Origin: VRUE01 sp963805455
GTDB lineage: Bacteria; Actinomycetota; Thermoleophilia; Solirubrobacterales; 70-9
DNA: 9,036 bases
Direction: 5' to 3'
Assembly: GCA_963805455.1 (NCBI GenBank)
Contig: CAWDUJ010000005.1
Location: 1 to 9,036, forward strand
Shown here: piece by piece, positions 1 to 6,369 of the stretch
How positions within the stretch are numbered: position 1 is the first letter of the stretch
How the letters are laid out: each line of letters begins with the position of its first letter
Position numbers and translations under genes: made by a program
The notes under the pieces: generated by a model
Told to the model about the DNA's origin: nothing
The model's database searches: none
Seen by the model: only the letters and a program-made list of their open reading frames with translations

Positions 1-10
1 TCCGGATCTA

Positions 11-50
11 TTAAAAGGCGGCAGACATCGTTATGTCTCGGCGCCTTTAA
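11..50 (-). terminator. Hairpin terminator of the leftward zwf block, possibly bidirectional
   Basis: There are two nested inverted-repeat arms. The inner arms are AGACAT (23-28) and ATGTCT (33-38) around a 4-base loop. The outer arms are AAAGGCG (14-20) and CGCCTTT (42-48). A small asymmetric internal loop (21-22 against 39-41) separates the two stems. Read leftward, the structure ends in a short U-rich tail (CCTTTTAAT), as in intrinsic terminators. The A/T flanks on both sides mean it could also stop rightward transcription, although no rightward gene is visible before it. The TAA stop of the phosphatase gene (47-49) lies in the foot of the stem. Confidence 0.8.
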
Positions 51-613
51 CTCGGATCCCACGGCCGCTCCATCCAACTGAGCAGGGCCCAGCCGGGAAC
101 TTCGGCGCCGAGCGGTGAGCGGATTTCCCCGCGCGAGAAGGTGGAGAGGGCGGCATTGCGGGTGCCCAGCTGCCAGACACCCTCGCCGAGCGCCGGTGTG
201 AAGCCGTCGCCGAGGACGGAGTCGAGGAGGAAGAAACGGATGAAGATCCCGTGGCTGACGATCAGGGGCCGCTCGCCCCAGGCACCGGCCTCGAGCGCCT
301 GCTTCAGCCTGCGCACCCTCGCGACCGCCGCCTCAAAGGGCTCGCCCAGCACCAGCTCGCCGACATAGTCGAGCTCCTCCGGCCCGAGGCCGGTGGCGGC
401 GCCGATGGAGGTGGCGGTTTCTCGTGCCCGAATCATGTGGCTGCTGAGCAGGCACGTCACGCCGGCGCCCCGCAGCGCGTCTCCGGCCCACTCCGCCTGG
501 TGACGACCCAGCTCGGTGAGGCGGTCGCCCTCGAGATCGCCGAGCGCCTCCTCGCCACGATGGGCGTTGTGAGCGGACTGGCCGTGGCGTAGGAACAGGG
601 CTCGCTGGGGCAT
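47..613 (-). CDS. Histidine phosphatase family protein (phosphoglycerate mutase-like)
   Basis: This is a 188-residue member of the histidine phosphatase superfamily, which forms a phosphohistidine intermediate while cleaving phosphoesters. The RHG motif is at residues 9-11 (H10 is the nucleophile). A phosphate-pocket arginine lies in IRARET (R62), the likely proton donor is E86, and the second catalytic histidine is in VSHG (H121). It has single-domain length with no signal peptide or membrane segment, so it is cytosolic. I chose ATG at 613 because it puts the RHG motif at the usual distance from the N-terminus and 7 bases after the upstream stop. A TTG at 640 would add nine residues and overlap the upstream gene by 20 bases. 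Neither start has a clear ribosome binding site. It is the last gene of the leftward zwf block. The substrate cannot be told: sugar phosphate, nucleotide and alpha-ribazole phosphatases all share these motifs. Confidence 0.9.
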   Translation of the reverse strand: MPQRALFLRHGQSAHNAHRGEEALGDLEGDRLTELGRHQAEWAGDALRGAGVTCLLSSHMIRARETATSIGAATGLGPEELDYVGELVLGEPFEAAVARVRRLKQALEAGAWGERPLIVSHGIFIRFFLLDSVLGDGFTPALGEGVWQLGTRNAALSTFSRGEIRSPLGAEVPGWALLSWMERPWDPS

Positions 614-620
614 TTGGAGA

Positions 621-1691
621 TCAGGCTGACTGGGTGGCAATCGCGGGTGCGCAGGAGGCGAGCTCGTTGTCGGCCGGCATGTCGCGGCGGAGGCTGGCGA
701 ATGCGATCCCGCCGAGCAGCAGCGGGAGCCAGAAGAGGATGACGCGATAGGCGAGGACCGCTGCCGCGGTGCCGGCGGCCGCAGTTCCGTAGACGATGAA
801 GGTGCCGATCAGGCCGCCGTCGATGCCGCCGATGCCGCCGGGGATCGGGAGCAGGCCTCCGAGCTGGCCGATCAGATAGCCCATCAGCATCACGGTGATC
901 GGGGGGGAGAGGCCGAAGGCGCGGAAGGTCGCCCAGAGCACCGCGTTGTCGAACGCCCAGTAGCCGAGCGAGCCCGCGATGACCCGGATGTTTCCGGAGC
1001 GCAATATCTGGAATGCCTCAGTGGTGCCGTCGATTACCGCGGTCCGCGTGTGGCTGACGCCGCGGCTCAACCGGGAGGCGTCGGGGCTTGGGGTGCCGCC
1101 GGGCCCGAGGCGCGGCAGCAGGGCGACAGCGCCGATGACCATGATGGCGGCGGCGGCGGGCACGGCCGTGAGCCAGATCGATAGATCGGGGCCGAACAGC
1201 CCGACCGCCAGCGCCGCCCCGATCACGGCGACGGCGAGGAAGTTGACTCCGCTCTTGATCAGGAAGAAGGCGACCGAGCGGCGCGCGATGCGCGGGCCGT
1301 CCATGCCACCGCGGTGGAGGATCCAGGCCCCGAGAGCGAGCCCACCGGCGCCGCTCGCGGGGACGAGGGAGCCCATCGCCAGCTCGGCGCCGCCGATCTG
1401 CCAGCTCCGCCGCTGGCTGAGGCCGGTGCAGAAGATCGGCCCGAACATGAGAACGTAGGAGGCGAAGGAGAGACCCTCGAGCAGCGTCGCCAGCACCAGC
1501 CAGCCGGGATCGGCTTCCTCCAGCAGGTCGCGCACTTCGCCCAGGCCCGGGGCGAGGACGAAGATCGCGATCAGAACCGCGAGGGCGCCGATCGCCTGCA
1601 GGGCCCGCCGCAGCAGCGCGCGGTTCTGAAACTCCTGCGGGAGCTGGGCTCCCGGGGCGAGTGAGACGCCGGAGCGGGACGAGGCGGGCAC
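621..1691 (-). CDS. YbhN/UPF0104-type integral membrane protein (LPG synthase TM / flippase-like domain)
   Basis: This 356-residue polytopic membrane protein has hydrophobic helices at roughly residues 31-50, 63-87, 101-125, 140-166, 171-193, 236-258, 264-283, 288-312 and 314-334. Near the C-terminal part it has the Gly/Pro-rich stretch LLPIPGGIGGIDGG (280-293), typical of the family of membrane domains related to the lysylphosphatidylglycerol synthase N-terminus (PF03706, YbhN). Family members are linked to lipid flipping or glycolipid and polymer export. The soluble aminoacyl-transferase domain of MprF is absent, so this is the membrane part alone. The start is GTG at 1691. A nearby TTG in another frame only opens a shadow reading. 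It follows zwf after 39 bases and is tightly coupled to the downstream phosphatase. Its substrate is not evident. Confidence 0.85.
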   Translation of the reverse strand: MPASSRSGVSLAPGAQLPQEFQNRALLRRALQAIGALAVLIAIFVLAPGLGEVRDLLEEADPGWLVLATLLEGLSFASYVLMFGPIFCTGLSQRRSWQIGGAELAMGSLVPASGAGGLALGAWILHRGGMDGPRIARRSVAFFLIKSGVNFLAVAVIGAALAVGLFGPDLSIWLTAVPAAAAIMVIGAVALLPRLGPGGTPSPDASRLSRGVSHTRTAVIDGTTEAFQILRSGNIRVIAGSLGYWAFDNAVLWATFRAFGLSPPITVMLMGYLIGQLGGLLPIPGGIGGIDGGLIGTFIVYGTAAAGTAAAVLAYRVILFWLPLLLGGIAFASLRRDMPADNELASCAPAIATQSA

Positions 1692-1730
1692 ACCACAAAA
1701 CCTAGGGACCCGCTCACGTCGGGGTCGTTT

Positions 1731-3200
1731 CTAGCTGTGTCCGCTCGGCAGGTGCCAGTGGTGGGGCTCGATCAGCGTCTCGGCCTCTCCCGGGCCCCAG
1801 GACCCCTGCTCGTAGAACTCCAGCGGCGATGGGTCGCGGAGGAGAGGGTCGGCCACCTCCCAGAGGCGCTCGACCCCTTCCGAGGTGGTGAAGAAGGTGC
1901 GGTGGCCGACCAGGACATCGTGGATCAGACGCTCGTACCCGTCCAGTGCCTGCTCCGGGCCGCCGAAGCCGTCGCCGTAGCTGAAGTGCATGTGGGCCTG
2001 GCCGAGCCGCAGCGTCGGGCCGGGCAGCTTGGCGAGGAAACTCGATGAGATGCTGCCCGGGTCACCGAGCTCGAAGGTGAGGTGGTCGCATCCAAAGCTC
2101 TCGGCGAAGTGCCGGGTGTCGATCGAGAACATCCTCCGCGGTGGCTTTCTGAAGGCGACCGTGAGGGTGTGGCGCGACTGCGCCATGCGCTTCCCGGTCC
2201 GCAGGTAGAACGGGACGCCGGCCCAGCGCCAGTTGTCGACGTGGGCGGTCAGCGCAACATAGGTCTCGGTGTCGGAGTCGGGCGCGACCCCTTCTTCGTC
2301 GCGATAGCCGGCGTACTGGCCGCGAACGACCTGACTCGGGTCGATCGGCAACATCGCGTCGAAGACCTTCTGCCGCTCGGCCATCAGCGGCTTCGAGTCG
2401 AGTGAGTTCGGAGGCTCCATCGCGACGAACCCGAGGACCTGGAACAGGTGGGTGACGACCATGTCCCTGAAGGCGCCCGTCTGCTCGTAGAAGCTGGCCC
2501 GCATCCCGATCCCGAGGGTCTCGGGGACGTCGATCTGGACGTGGCTGATGTTGTTCCGGTTCCAGACCGGCTCGTACATCCCGTTGGCGAACCGCATCGC
2601 GAGGAGGTTCTGGACCGCGTCCCGCCCGAGGTAGTGGTCGATGCGAAAGATCTGCTCCTCCTCGAACGTCCCGTGCAGCAGCTCGTCCAGCGACCGCGCC
2701 GAGGCGAGGTCGGTCCCGAACGGCTTCTCGAGGATGATCCGGGCGCGGGGAGCGAGGCCCTCATCCCGGAGGCCCTCGATCGCCTCGGCGTGCGCTTTCG
2801 GCGGCAGCGACAGGTAGTGCAGCAACCGCGGCTCCCCGCCGACCTCCTCGGCGGCGCCACGGACCGCGTCTCCCAGGGGGCCGAAGCCGTCCCCCAGGTG
2901 GGCTGCCCGCAGCATCGGGGCGAATCGCTCCCACGCATCGCCCGAAACCGGTCCGTGACCGCACTCGTCCACCGCCTCGCGGACGAGGGCGGCGAACTCC
3001 TCATCATCAATCTCTCCCCGGGAGACGCCGATGATGATGAAGCGCTCGGGCATCAGCCCCGCATCGGCGAGGTGGAACATCCCCGGGAGGAGCTTTCGCC
3101 GCGCGAGGTCGCCGGTCGCTCCGAAGAGGACGATCACGTGATCCTCGGGGACGGTCGCCGTCGGGGCGACCACGGGCGCCTCTGCGGTCTCGACGCTCAT
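1731..3200 (-). CDS. zwf: Glucose-6-phosphate 1-dehydrogenase
   Basis: This cytosolic enzyme oxidises glucose 6-phosphate to 6-phosphogluconolactone and makes NADPH at the entry to the oxidative pentose phosphate pathway. The 489 residues match the usual family length. The dinucleotide-binding motif GATGDLARRKL is at residues 27-37, EKPFG at 158-162, the active-site signature RIDHYLG at 186-192, and the catalytic-base histidine in RDMVVTH (H251). FYLRTGKRM (331-339) supplies sugar-phosphate contacts. The usual DHYLGKE reads DHYLGRD here, so the phosphate-contacting lysine is an arginine, a conservative change. The start is ATG at 3200; a 20-residue tail precedes the Rossmann fold, and no good Shine-Dalgarno is visible. 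It heads a leftward block. The usual partners (gnd, pgl, opcA, transaldolase) are not in the window. Confidence 0.97.
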   Translation of the reverse strand: MSVETAEAPVVAPTATVPEDHVIVLFGATGDLARRKLLPGMFHLADAGLMPERFIIIGVSRGEIDDEEFAALVREAVDECGHGPVSGDAWERFAPMLRAAHLGDGFGPLGDAVRGAAEEVGGEPRLLHYLSLPPKAHAEAIEGLRDEGLAPRARIILEKPFGTDLASARSLDELLHGTFEEEQIFRIDHYLGRDAVQNLLAMRFANGMYEPVWNRNNISHVQIDVPETLGIGMRASFYEQTGAFRDMVVTHLFQVLGFVAMEPPNSLDSKPLMAERQKVFDAMLPIDPSQVVRGQYAGYRDEEGVAPDSDTETYVALTAHVDNWRWAGVPFYLRTGKRMAQSRHTLTVAFRKPPRRMFSIDTRHFAESFGCDHLTFELGDPGSISSSFLAKLPGPTLRLGQAHMHFSYGDGFGGPEQALDGYERLIHDVLVGHRTFFTTSEGVERLWEVADPLLRDPSPLEFYEQGSWGPGEAETLIEPHHWHLPSGHS

Positions 3201-3293
3201 GGCCGTCAGTTTGACGTAGTTGCTGCCCTCGCCAAAATCACGCTTGCGGTTCGCCCGCCACGGAATCTAGGTTTCGGCGACAAGGGCCACCGG

Positions 3294-3768
3294 ATGAGCG
3301 CAAGACGACTTCGCACACCGGCGCAGCCTTCTCGCAGTCGGCCTGATCTAACTCGCGACGGCCTCCTTCGCCGGCGCCGCCGACACCATCTACTGGGGAG
3401 ACTTCGGGACCGGCAACCTCGCCTTCCCGAACCTCGCCGGCGGCGGTGGGGGGTACTTCGATGTCACGGGAGGGAGCGCCAACGAATCAACGGTGTCGCG
3501 ATCGACTCCGCCGCCGGCAAGATCTAGGGGACCGCCACCATCACCATCGAAGTGGAGGGCGCCGGGACGGCGACGGTCTTGGGCAGGAAGGTCGCCAAGC
3601 AGAGCCGGAAACGCTCAGAGGCCTCCGCCGGAAAGGGCAAGGCGGAGAAGACACTCGCCAAGGAGGGCAAGGTCAAGACCAAGGCCACCGTCGGCTTCGC
3701 GCCGCCCGGGGGGCAGCGGGGCAAGCCAGGCGTTGAAGGTGACCTTGAAGAAGAAGCTGAGCGGCTGA
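3294..3768 (+). pseudogene. Decayed secreted YWTD/NHL-type repeat protein with lysine-rich C-terminal domain
   Basis: Pieces of one protein are spread over two frames. An ATG at 3294 begins in a different frame from what follows. From 3319 a signal peptide reads RRSLLAVGLI, then a TAA (3349-3351), then LATASFAGA. The same frame gives one beta-propeller-like repeat (DTIYWGDFGTGNLAF, GGGGGYFDVTGGSANES) to 3489. One base appears lost near 3487-3491, and NGVAIDSAAGKI follows in another frame, ending in a TAG (3525-3527) where the repeat expects tyrosine. That frame continues as a basic C-terminal domain (GAGTATVLGRKVAK, AKEGKVKTKATVGF). In the G runs at 3708-3720 one extra base shifts back to ALKVTLKKKLSG and the stop TGA at 3766. 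Intact relatives, as I recall them, carry many repeats, so an internal deletion is also likely. This stretch (3201-3771) otherwise holds no gene. Confidence 0.75.
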
Positions 3769-3771
3769 GAC

Positions 3772-4332
3772 CTAGTCTTCGGCCTCTTCGCCGTTCGGCA
3801 TCAGCGCGTACCACTGAGCACCGAAGGCGCTGAAGTCGTTGCCGTTCGCTTCGCCGGCCTTTTTGTCGTCGGTGAAGGTGTAGAGCGGGTGGCCGTTGTA
3901 GGTGACCTGCATCGTCCCGTCCTTGCGTTCGGTGGTCCCGAGCATCGACGACTGGGCCCCGTCCATGGCCTGGGCTTCACCGGCTGTGCTCAGGGGGGGC
4001 CAGGCTGTTTCGCAGGCTCCGTAGCAGGACGGCGTCGTCCCCTTGTCTTTGTGGAAGTCGTAGAGCGTCATCCCTTCGGAGTCGACGAGGACCGTCCCGA
4101 GGTCTCCGGCATTCCCGGTCGAGACGAGGGCCGATTCGCCGCCGCCCGCGGCCGAGGAGCTTTCCGCGCTCGCCGTCGTCGAGGATTCGCCGCCGCCGTA
4201 GGCGCCGCCGCCGTTCGCGGCGCTGGAGCCGCCGGACGTTTCGCCGCTGGATTCGTTGCTGCTGCCGCATCCGACGACGACCAGCGCGCCGAGCACAGCG
4301 AAGGCGAGGATCGCCAGGTAGCCCTTTTTCAT
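3772..4332 (-). CDS. Lipoprotein with two PF03640-type secreted repeats
   Basis: This is a 186-residue predicted lipoprotein. It has an N-terminal signal (MKKGYLAILA, hydrophobic core to residue 20) and a lipobox VVGC ending at C22, the expected lipidation site. A Ser/Gly/Ala-rich low-complexity linker spans about residues 23-70. Two copies of the 'secreted repeat of unknown function' follow: residues 78-113, with LYDFHKDKG and CYGACETAWPPL, whose two cysteines (C103, C107) sit close together, and residues 131-178, with VTYNGHPLYTF and FGAQWYAL. The tail is acidic. The protein should be anchored on the outer face of the membrane. The family's function is not established. It is transcribed leftward, and its stop lies 3 bases beyond the end of the convergent pseudogene. 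ATG at 4332 is fixed by a strong ribosome binding site. Confidence 0.92.
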   Translation of the reverse strand: MKKGYLAILAFAVLGALVVVGCGSSNESSGETSGGSSAANGGGAYGGGESSTTASAESSSAAGGGESALVSTGNAGDLGTVLVDSEGMTLYDFHKDKGTTPSCYGACETAWPPLSTAGEAQAMDGAQSSMLGTTERKDGTMQVTYNGHPLYTFTDDKKAGEANGNDFSAFGAQWYALMPNGEEAED

Positions 4333-4337
4333 CTGTG

Positions 4338-4344
4338 CCCTCCT
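4338..4344 (-). promoter_or_regulatory. Strong Shine-Dalgarno of the lipoprotein gene
   Basis: Read leftward, AGGAGGG lies 5 bases before the ATG at 4332. It is the clearest ribosome binding site in the window; most other genes here have weak or no visible Shine-Dalgarno. It decides the start of the lipoprotein gene. Confidence 0.8.
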
Positions 4345-4419
4345 AGATCGGATTGCGGATTTCGGCAGGGTGTACGCGCCGATCGCGATCTAAGTTCAGG
4401 CGGGCGGTTCGCCGAGGGA

Positions 4420-4450
4420 GTCGAGGACCCAGTTCCAGGCATCCCTCGAC
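4420..4450. other. Inverted repeat in the divergent lipoprotein/ogt spacer
   Basis: Seven-base arms GTCGAGG (4420-4426) and CCTCGAC (4444-4450) are separated by 17 bases. They lie in the 157-base spacer between two divergent genes. A 10-base palindrome, GATCGCGATC, is at 4381-4390 in the same spacer. Either could be a regulator site, but repeats of this size arise often by chance in GC-rich DNA. I could not identify convincing -35/-10 boxes in the spacer. Confidence 0.25.
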
Positions 4451-4495
4451 GCCTCTCACATCGATGCCGCTGGCGGCGTTCTTAAGGTTATGGAG

Positions 4496-5002
4496 ATGAC
4501 TGAAAAGGGCTGGGCCGTCTACGAGAGCCCGCTGGGGTCGCTGACTCTGATCACGGGCCCGGCCGGGCTCCGCAACGTCCTCTTTCCCGGACGCTCGCCG
4601 CGGGTCGAGGAGGACGCGCGGACCTCGCTGCCCGCCGTCACCGACCAACTCGACCGCTACTTCGAGGGCGACCCGGTGGGGTTCGACCTCGAGCTCGACC
4701 TCGGCGGCGGATCGCTGGAGCGGATCGTCTGGGGCATGTTGCTGGAAATCCCCTACGGGCAGACGACCAGCTACGGCGAGCTCGCCGATCGGATCGACCC
4801 GAGCGCCTATCCCGACGACCTCGAGCCCTACAAGCGCGCCCGCCTCGTCGGCGCGGCGGTCGGCCGCACGCCGACCCCGATCATCGTGCCCTGTCACCGG
4901 GTGATCGGCGCCGACGGCTCGCTCACCGGCTACGGCGGCGGCCTGGATCGCAAGCGGGCGCTGCTCGACCTCGAGCAGGCCGGTCAACGGGCGCTGCTTT
5001 GA
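4496..5002 (+). CDS. ogt: Methylated-DNA--[protein]-cysteine S-methyltransferase (Ogt type)
   Basis: This suicide DNA-repair protein moves the alkyl group from O6-alkylguanine in DNA to its own cysteine. Counting from the first ATG at 4490, the acceptor motif is VPCHRVIG at residues 133-140 with C135. It is followed by LTGYGGGLDRKRALLDLE (145-162). The DNA-binding part begins at IPYGQTTSYGELA (87-99), and the intercalating arginine is probably R118 in RARLVGAAVG. Between the two, residues 102-115 form a longer loop (DPSAYPDDLEPYK) than in most family members, where this turn is short. I chose ATG at 4496 over 4490 because AAGG at 4484-4487 is correctly spaced only for 4496. The protein is about 168 residues, normal for a stand-alone Ogt, with no Ada regulatory domain. 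It lies upstream of a phosphoesterase-domain protein, a possible DNA-repair neighbourhood. Confidence 0.93.
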   Translation: MTEKGWAVYESPLGSLTLITGPAGLRNVLFPGRSPRVEEDARTSLPAVTDQLDRYFEGDPVGFDLELDLGGGSLERIVWGMLLEIPYGQTTSYGELADRIDPSAYPDDLEPYKRARLVGAAVGRTPTPIIVPCHRVIGADGSLTGYGGGLDRKRALLDLEQAGQRALL

Positions 5003-5022
5003 GCAGAACATGGACCCGGATC

Positions 5023-5038
5023 GGCGCCGACAGGCGCC
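5023..5038 (+). terminator. GC hairpin after ogt (possible weak terminator)
   Basis: GGCGCC (5023-5028) and GGCGCC (5033-5038), a self-complementary hexamer, form a 6-base-pair stem around a GACA loop 20 bases after the ogt stop. No T run follows, so it is not a classical intrinsic terminator. It may slow or end transcription in a high-GC host, or be chance. Confidence 0.3.
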
Positions 5039-5150
5039 CGTTCGAGAGCGATGTGCCAGGCAGGCGATCGCCGCGGCTACCGGCGCTGTGCGGTCTGCAT
5101 GCCCGAGGGCTACCGGACCCGGAAGGAGGGGGAGGGCCTAGGATCGGGGC

Positions 5151-5420
5151 ATGTGCAGAAACATCAAAACCCTCTACAACTTCGAGCCCCCGGCGGGTGA
5201 GGACGAGGTCAATGCCGCGGCACTGCAGTACGTCCGCAAGATCAGCGGCTTCAACAAGCCGTCGAAGGCCAACGCCGAGGCATTCGACGCGGCCGTCGCG
5301 GCCGTTGCCGAGATCTCCTCTGAGCTCCTCGGCCACCTGGTGACGACGGCTCCGCCCAAGGACCGCGAGGTCGAGGCGGCGAAGCGCCGGGCCCGGGCCG
5401 AAGCCCGCTTCGCGACCTAG
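5151..5420 (+). CDS. DUF2277 domain-containing protein
   Basis: This 89-residue cytosolic protein matches the DUF2277 family along its full length. It has the N-terminal MCRNIKTLYNFEPPAGEDEV, the central ALQYVRKISGFNKPSKANAEAF (residues 25-46) and the C-terminal TTAPPKDREVEAAKRRARAEA (64-84). The conserved N-terminal Cys-Arg-Asn and the TTAPPKDREVEA segment are hallmarks of the family as I know it. No biochemical function is known to me. It is mostly helical in character, with no membrane segment. ATG at 5151 is the family start; AGGA at 5140-5143 could serve as its ribosome binding site, and a stronger GGAAGGAGGGGG run at 5121 lies too far upstream. It sits 148 bases after ogt and 44 bases before the acylphosphatase-phosphoesterase gene, all on the same strand. 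Confidence 0.92.
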   Translation: MCRNIKTLYNFEPPAGEDEVNAAALQYVRKISGFNKPSKANAEAFDAAVAAVAEISSELLGHLVTTAPPKDREVEAAKRRARAEARFAT

Positions 5421-5464
5421 CTCTCGGCTCGCCGGCGCCTGACCGCGACAGCTACGGTGCTGCC

Positions 5465-6223
5465 GTGGCGGCAGATGCCGAGAAGATCGCGGCCCGCGCC
5501 CTCGTGGGCGGGAAGGTCCAGGGGGTCGGTTTCCGGGAAGCGACCGTCGCACGAGCTGAAGGCCTGGGCGTGATGGGTTGGGTCCGAAACGGGGAGGACG
5601 GCCGCGTCCAGTTCCACGCCGAGGGCGCGGAGGCCGCGGTCGAGGAGCTGATCGCGTTCCTCGAAAAGGGGCCGCGAGCGGCGAGGGTCGAGGTGGTTGA
5701 GGTCGAGCGCGTCAAGCCCGAGGGCCACGAGCAGTTCGCGATCCGCGGCGTCAGCGCCGGAGTCTTCGTCGTCCAGGAGCACGCGGCGACCGCCCACCAC
5801 TTCGACCTCCGGCTCGAGGTCGACGGGACGATGCGCTCCTGGGCAGTACCCAAGGGCCCTTCCATGGACCCTGCGGTCAAACGCCTGGCGGTCCAGGTCG
5901 AGGATCACGAGATCGCCCACAACGAGTTCGAGGGGGTGGTCGGAAGTGGCCACGTGATCGTCTGGGATCGGGGCAGTTACGAGCAGGGCGGCCGGGTTGC
6001 CTGGCCTGAGGCCCTGGAACGGGGCCACGCGGTGTTCGTCCTCCACGGCGAGAAGCTGCACGGCGGCTTCGCCCTGCAGCGCACCCGCCCTGGCGCGAAG
6101 CCGCAGTGGCTTCTGATCAAGCGGAAAGACGAAGAGGCGCTTCCGGGCTCTGACGTCGTCGCCGAGTCACCGGCCTCGGTCCTCAGCGGTAGCACCCTGG
6201 CGCAGCTGTCCGAGTCTTCCTGA
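5465..6223 (+). CDS. Acylphosphatase / LigD-type 3'-phosphoesterase fusion protein
   Basis: Two recognisable domains lie in one 252-residue chain. Residues 8-94 are an acylphosphatase: GGKVQGVGFR (15-24) holds the phosphate loop and catalytic R24, and GWVRNGEDGRV (38-48) holds catalytic N42. Residues 100-222 match the 3'-phosphoesterase domain of bacterial DNA ligase D (PF13298), which trims 3'-phosphate and 3'-ribonucleotide ends in non-homologous end joining. By recalled alignment with Pseudomonas LigD, metal or catalytic ligands are H106, H112, D114 and R116 in EHAATAHHFDLRLE, and H148 in VEDH. VIVWDRGSYE (164-173), LHGEKLHGGFAL (193-204) and WLLIKRKDE (215-223) complete the fold. The polymerase and ligase domains of LigD are absent. 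The start is GTG at 5465, the only in-frame choice after the DUF2277 stop, with no clear Shine-Dalgarno. Both active sites look intact. The combined function is unknown; DNA end repair is inferred from the second domain. Confidence 0.9.
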   Translation: MAADAEKIAARALVGGKVQGVGFREATVARAEGLGVMGWVRNGEDGRVQFHAEGAEAAVEELIAFLEKGPRAARVEVVEVERVKPEGHEQFAIRGVSAGVFVVQEHAATAHHFDLRLEVDGTMRSWAVPKGPSMDPAVKRLAVQVEDHEIAHNEFEGVVGSGHVIVWDRGSYEQGGRVAWPEALERGHAVFVLHGEKLHGGFALQRTRPGAKPQWLLIKRKDEEALPGSDVVAESPASVLSGSTLAQLSESS

Positions 6224-6369
6224 ACGAGGAGAGCGGTCGCGACGCAGCGTCTCAGCGCCTCCAGGGTTGCGAGCAGCCGACAGTGGCTCGGCATCCTTCC
6301 CGTCCCGATTCGTCCCTTCAGAAAGTCTGGATCGGTTTTTGACGCTGCCGCCTGGGTATCCAGGGCTCG

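Noticed and set aside
1692..1730. Possible leftward terminator after zwf (GACCC/GGGTC arms, then a short T run)
   Set aside because: The arms are only 5 bases with a 10-base loop, and the T run is weak and offset, so read-through into the YbhN-type gene is more likely.
3201..3293. Promoter of zwf
   Set aside because: No pair of boxes with acceptable spacing was found; a promoter is likely here but cannot be placed from the sequence.
2448..3527. Long rightward open frame (about 359 codons) opposite zwf
   Set aside because: It is antisense to an unmistakable G6PD gene and its composition follows the complementary codons. Only its last dozen codons (NGVAIDSAAGKI) are meaningful, as part of the pseudogene.
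3552..3833. Rightward 93-codon frame starting at GTG 3552 as an independent small gene
   Set aside because: Its useful part is the continuation, after the TAG, of the repeat-protein remnant. Beyond about 3715 the homologous-looking reading moves to another frame, and the rest overlaps the lipoprotein gene.
4343..5011. Leftward 222-codon frame opposite ogt
   Set aside because: It is a shadow of the ogt gene on the other strand with no recognisable motif; ogt has complete family signatures.
6224..6369. Search for a promoter, terminator or RNA gene in the spacer before the MFS gene
   Set aside because: A TTGACG (6340s) and TATCCA are spaced too closely for a -35/-10 pair, the small hairpins have no T run, and no tRNA-like fold was seen.
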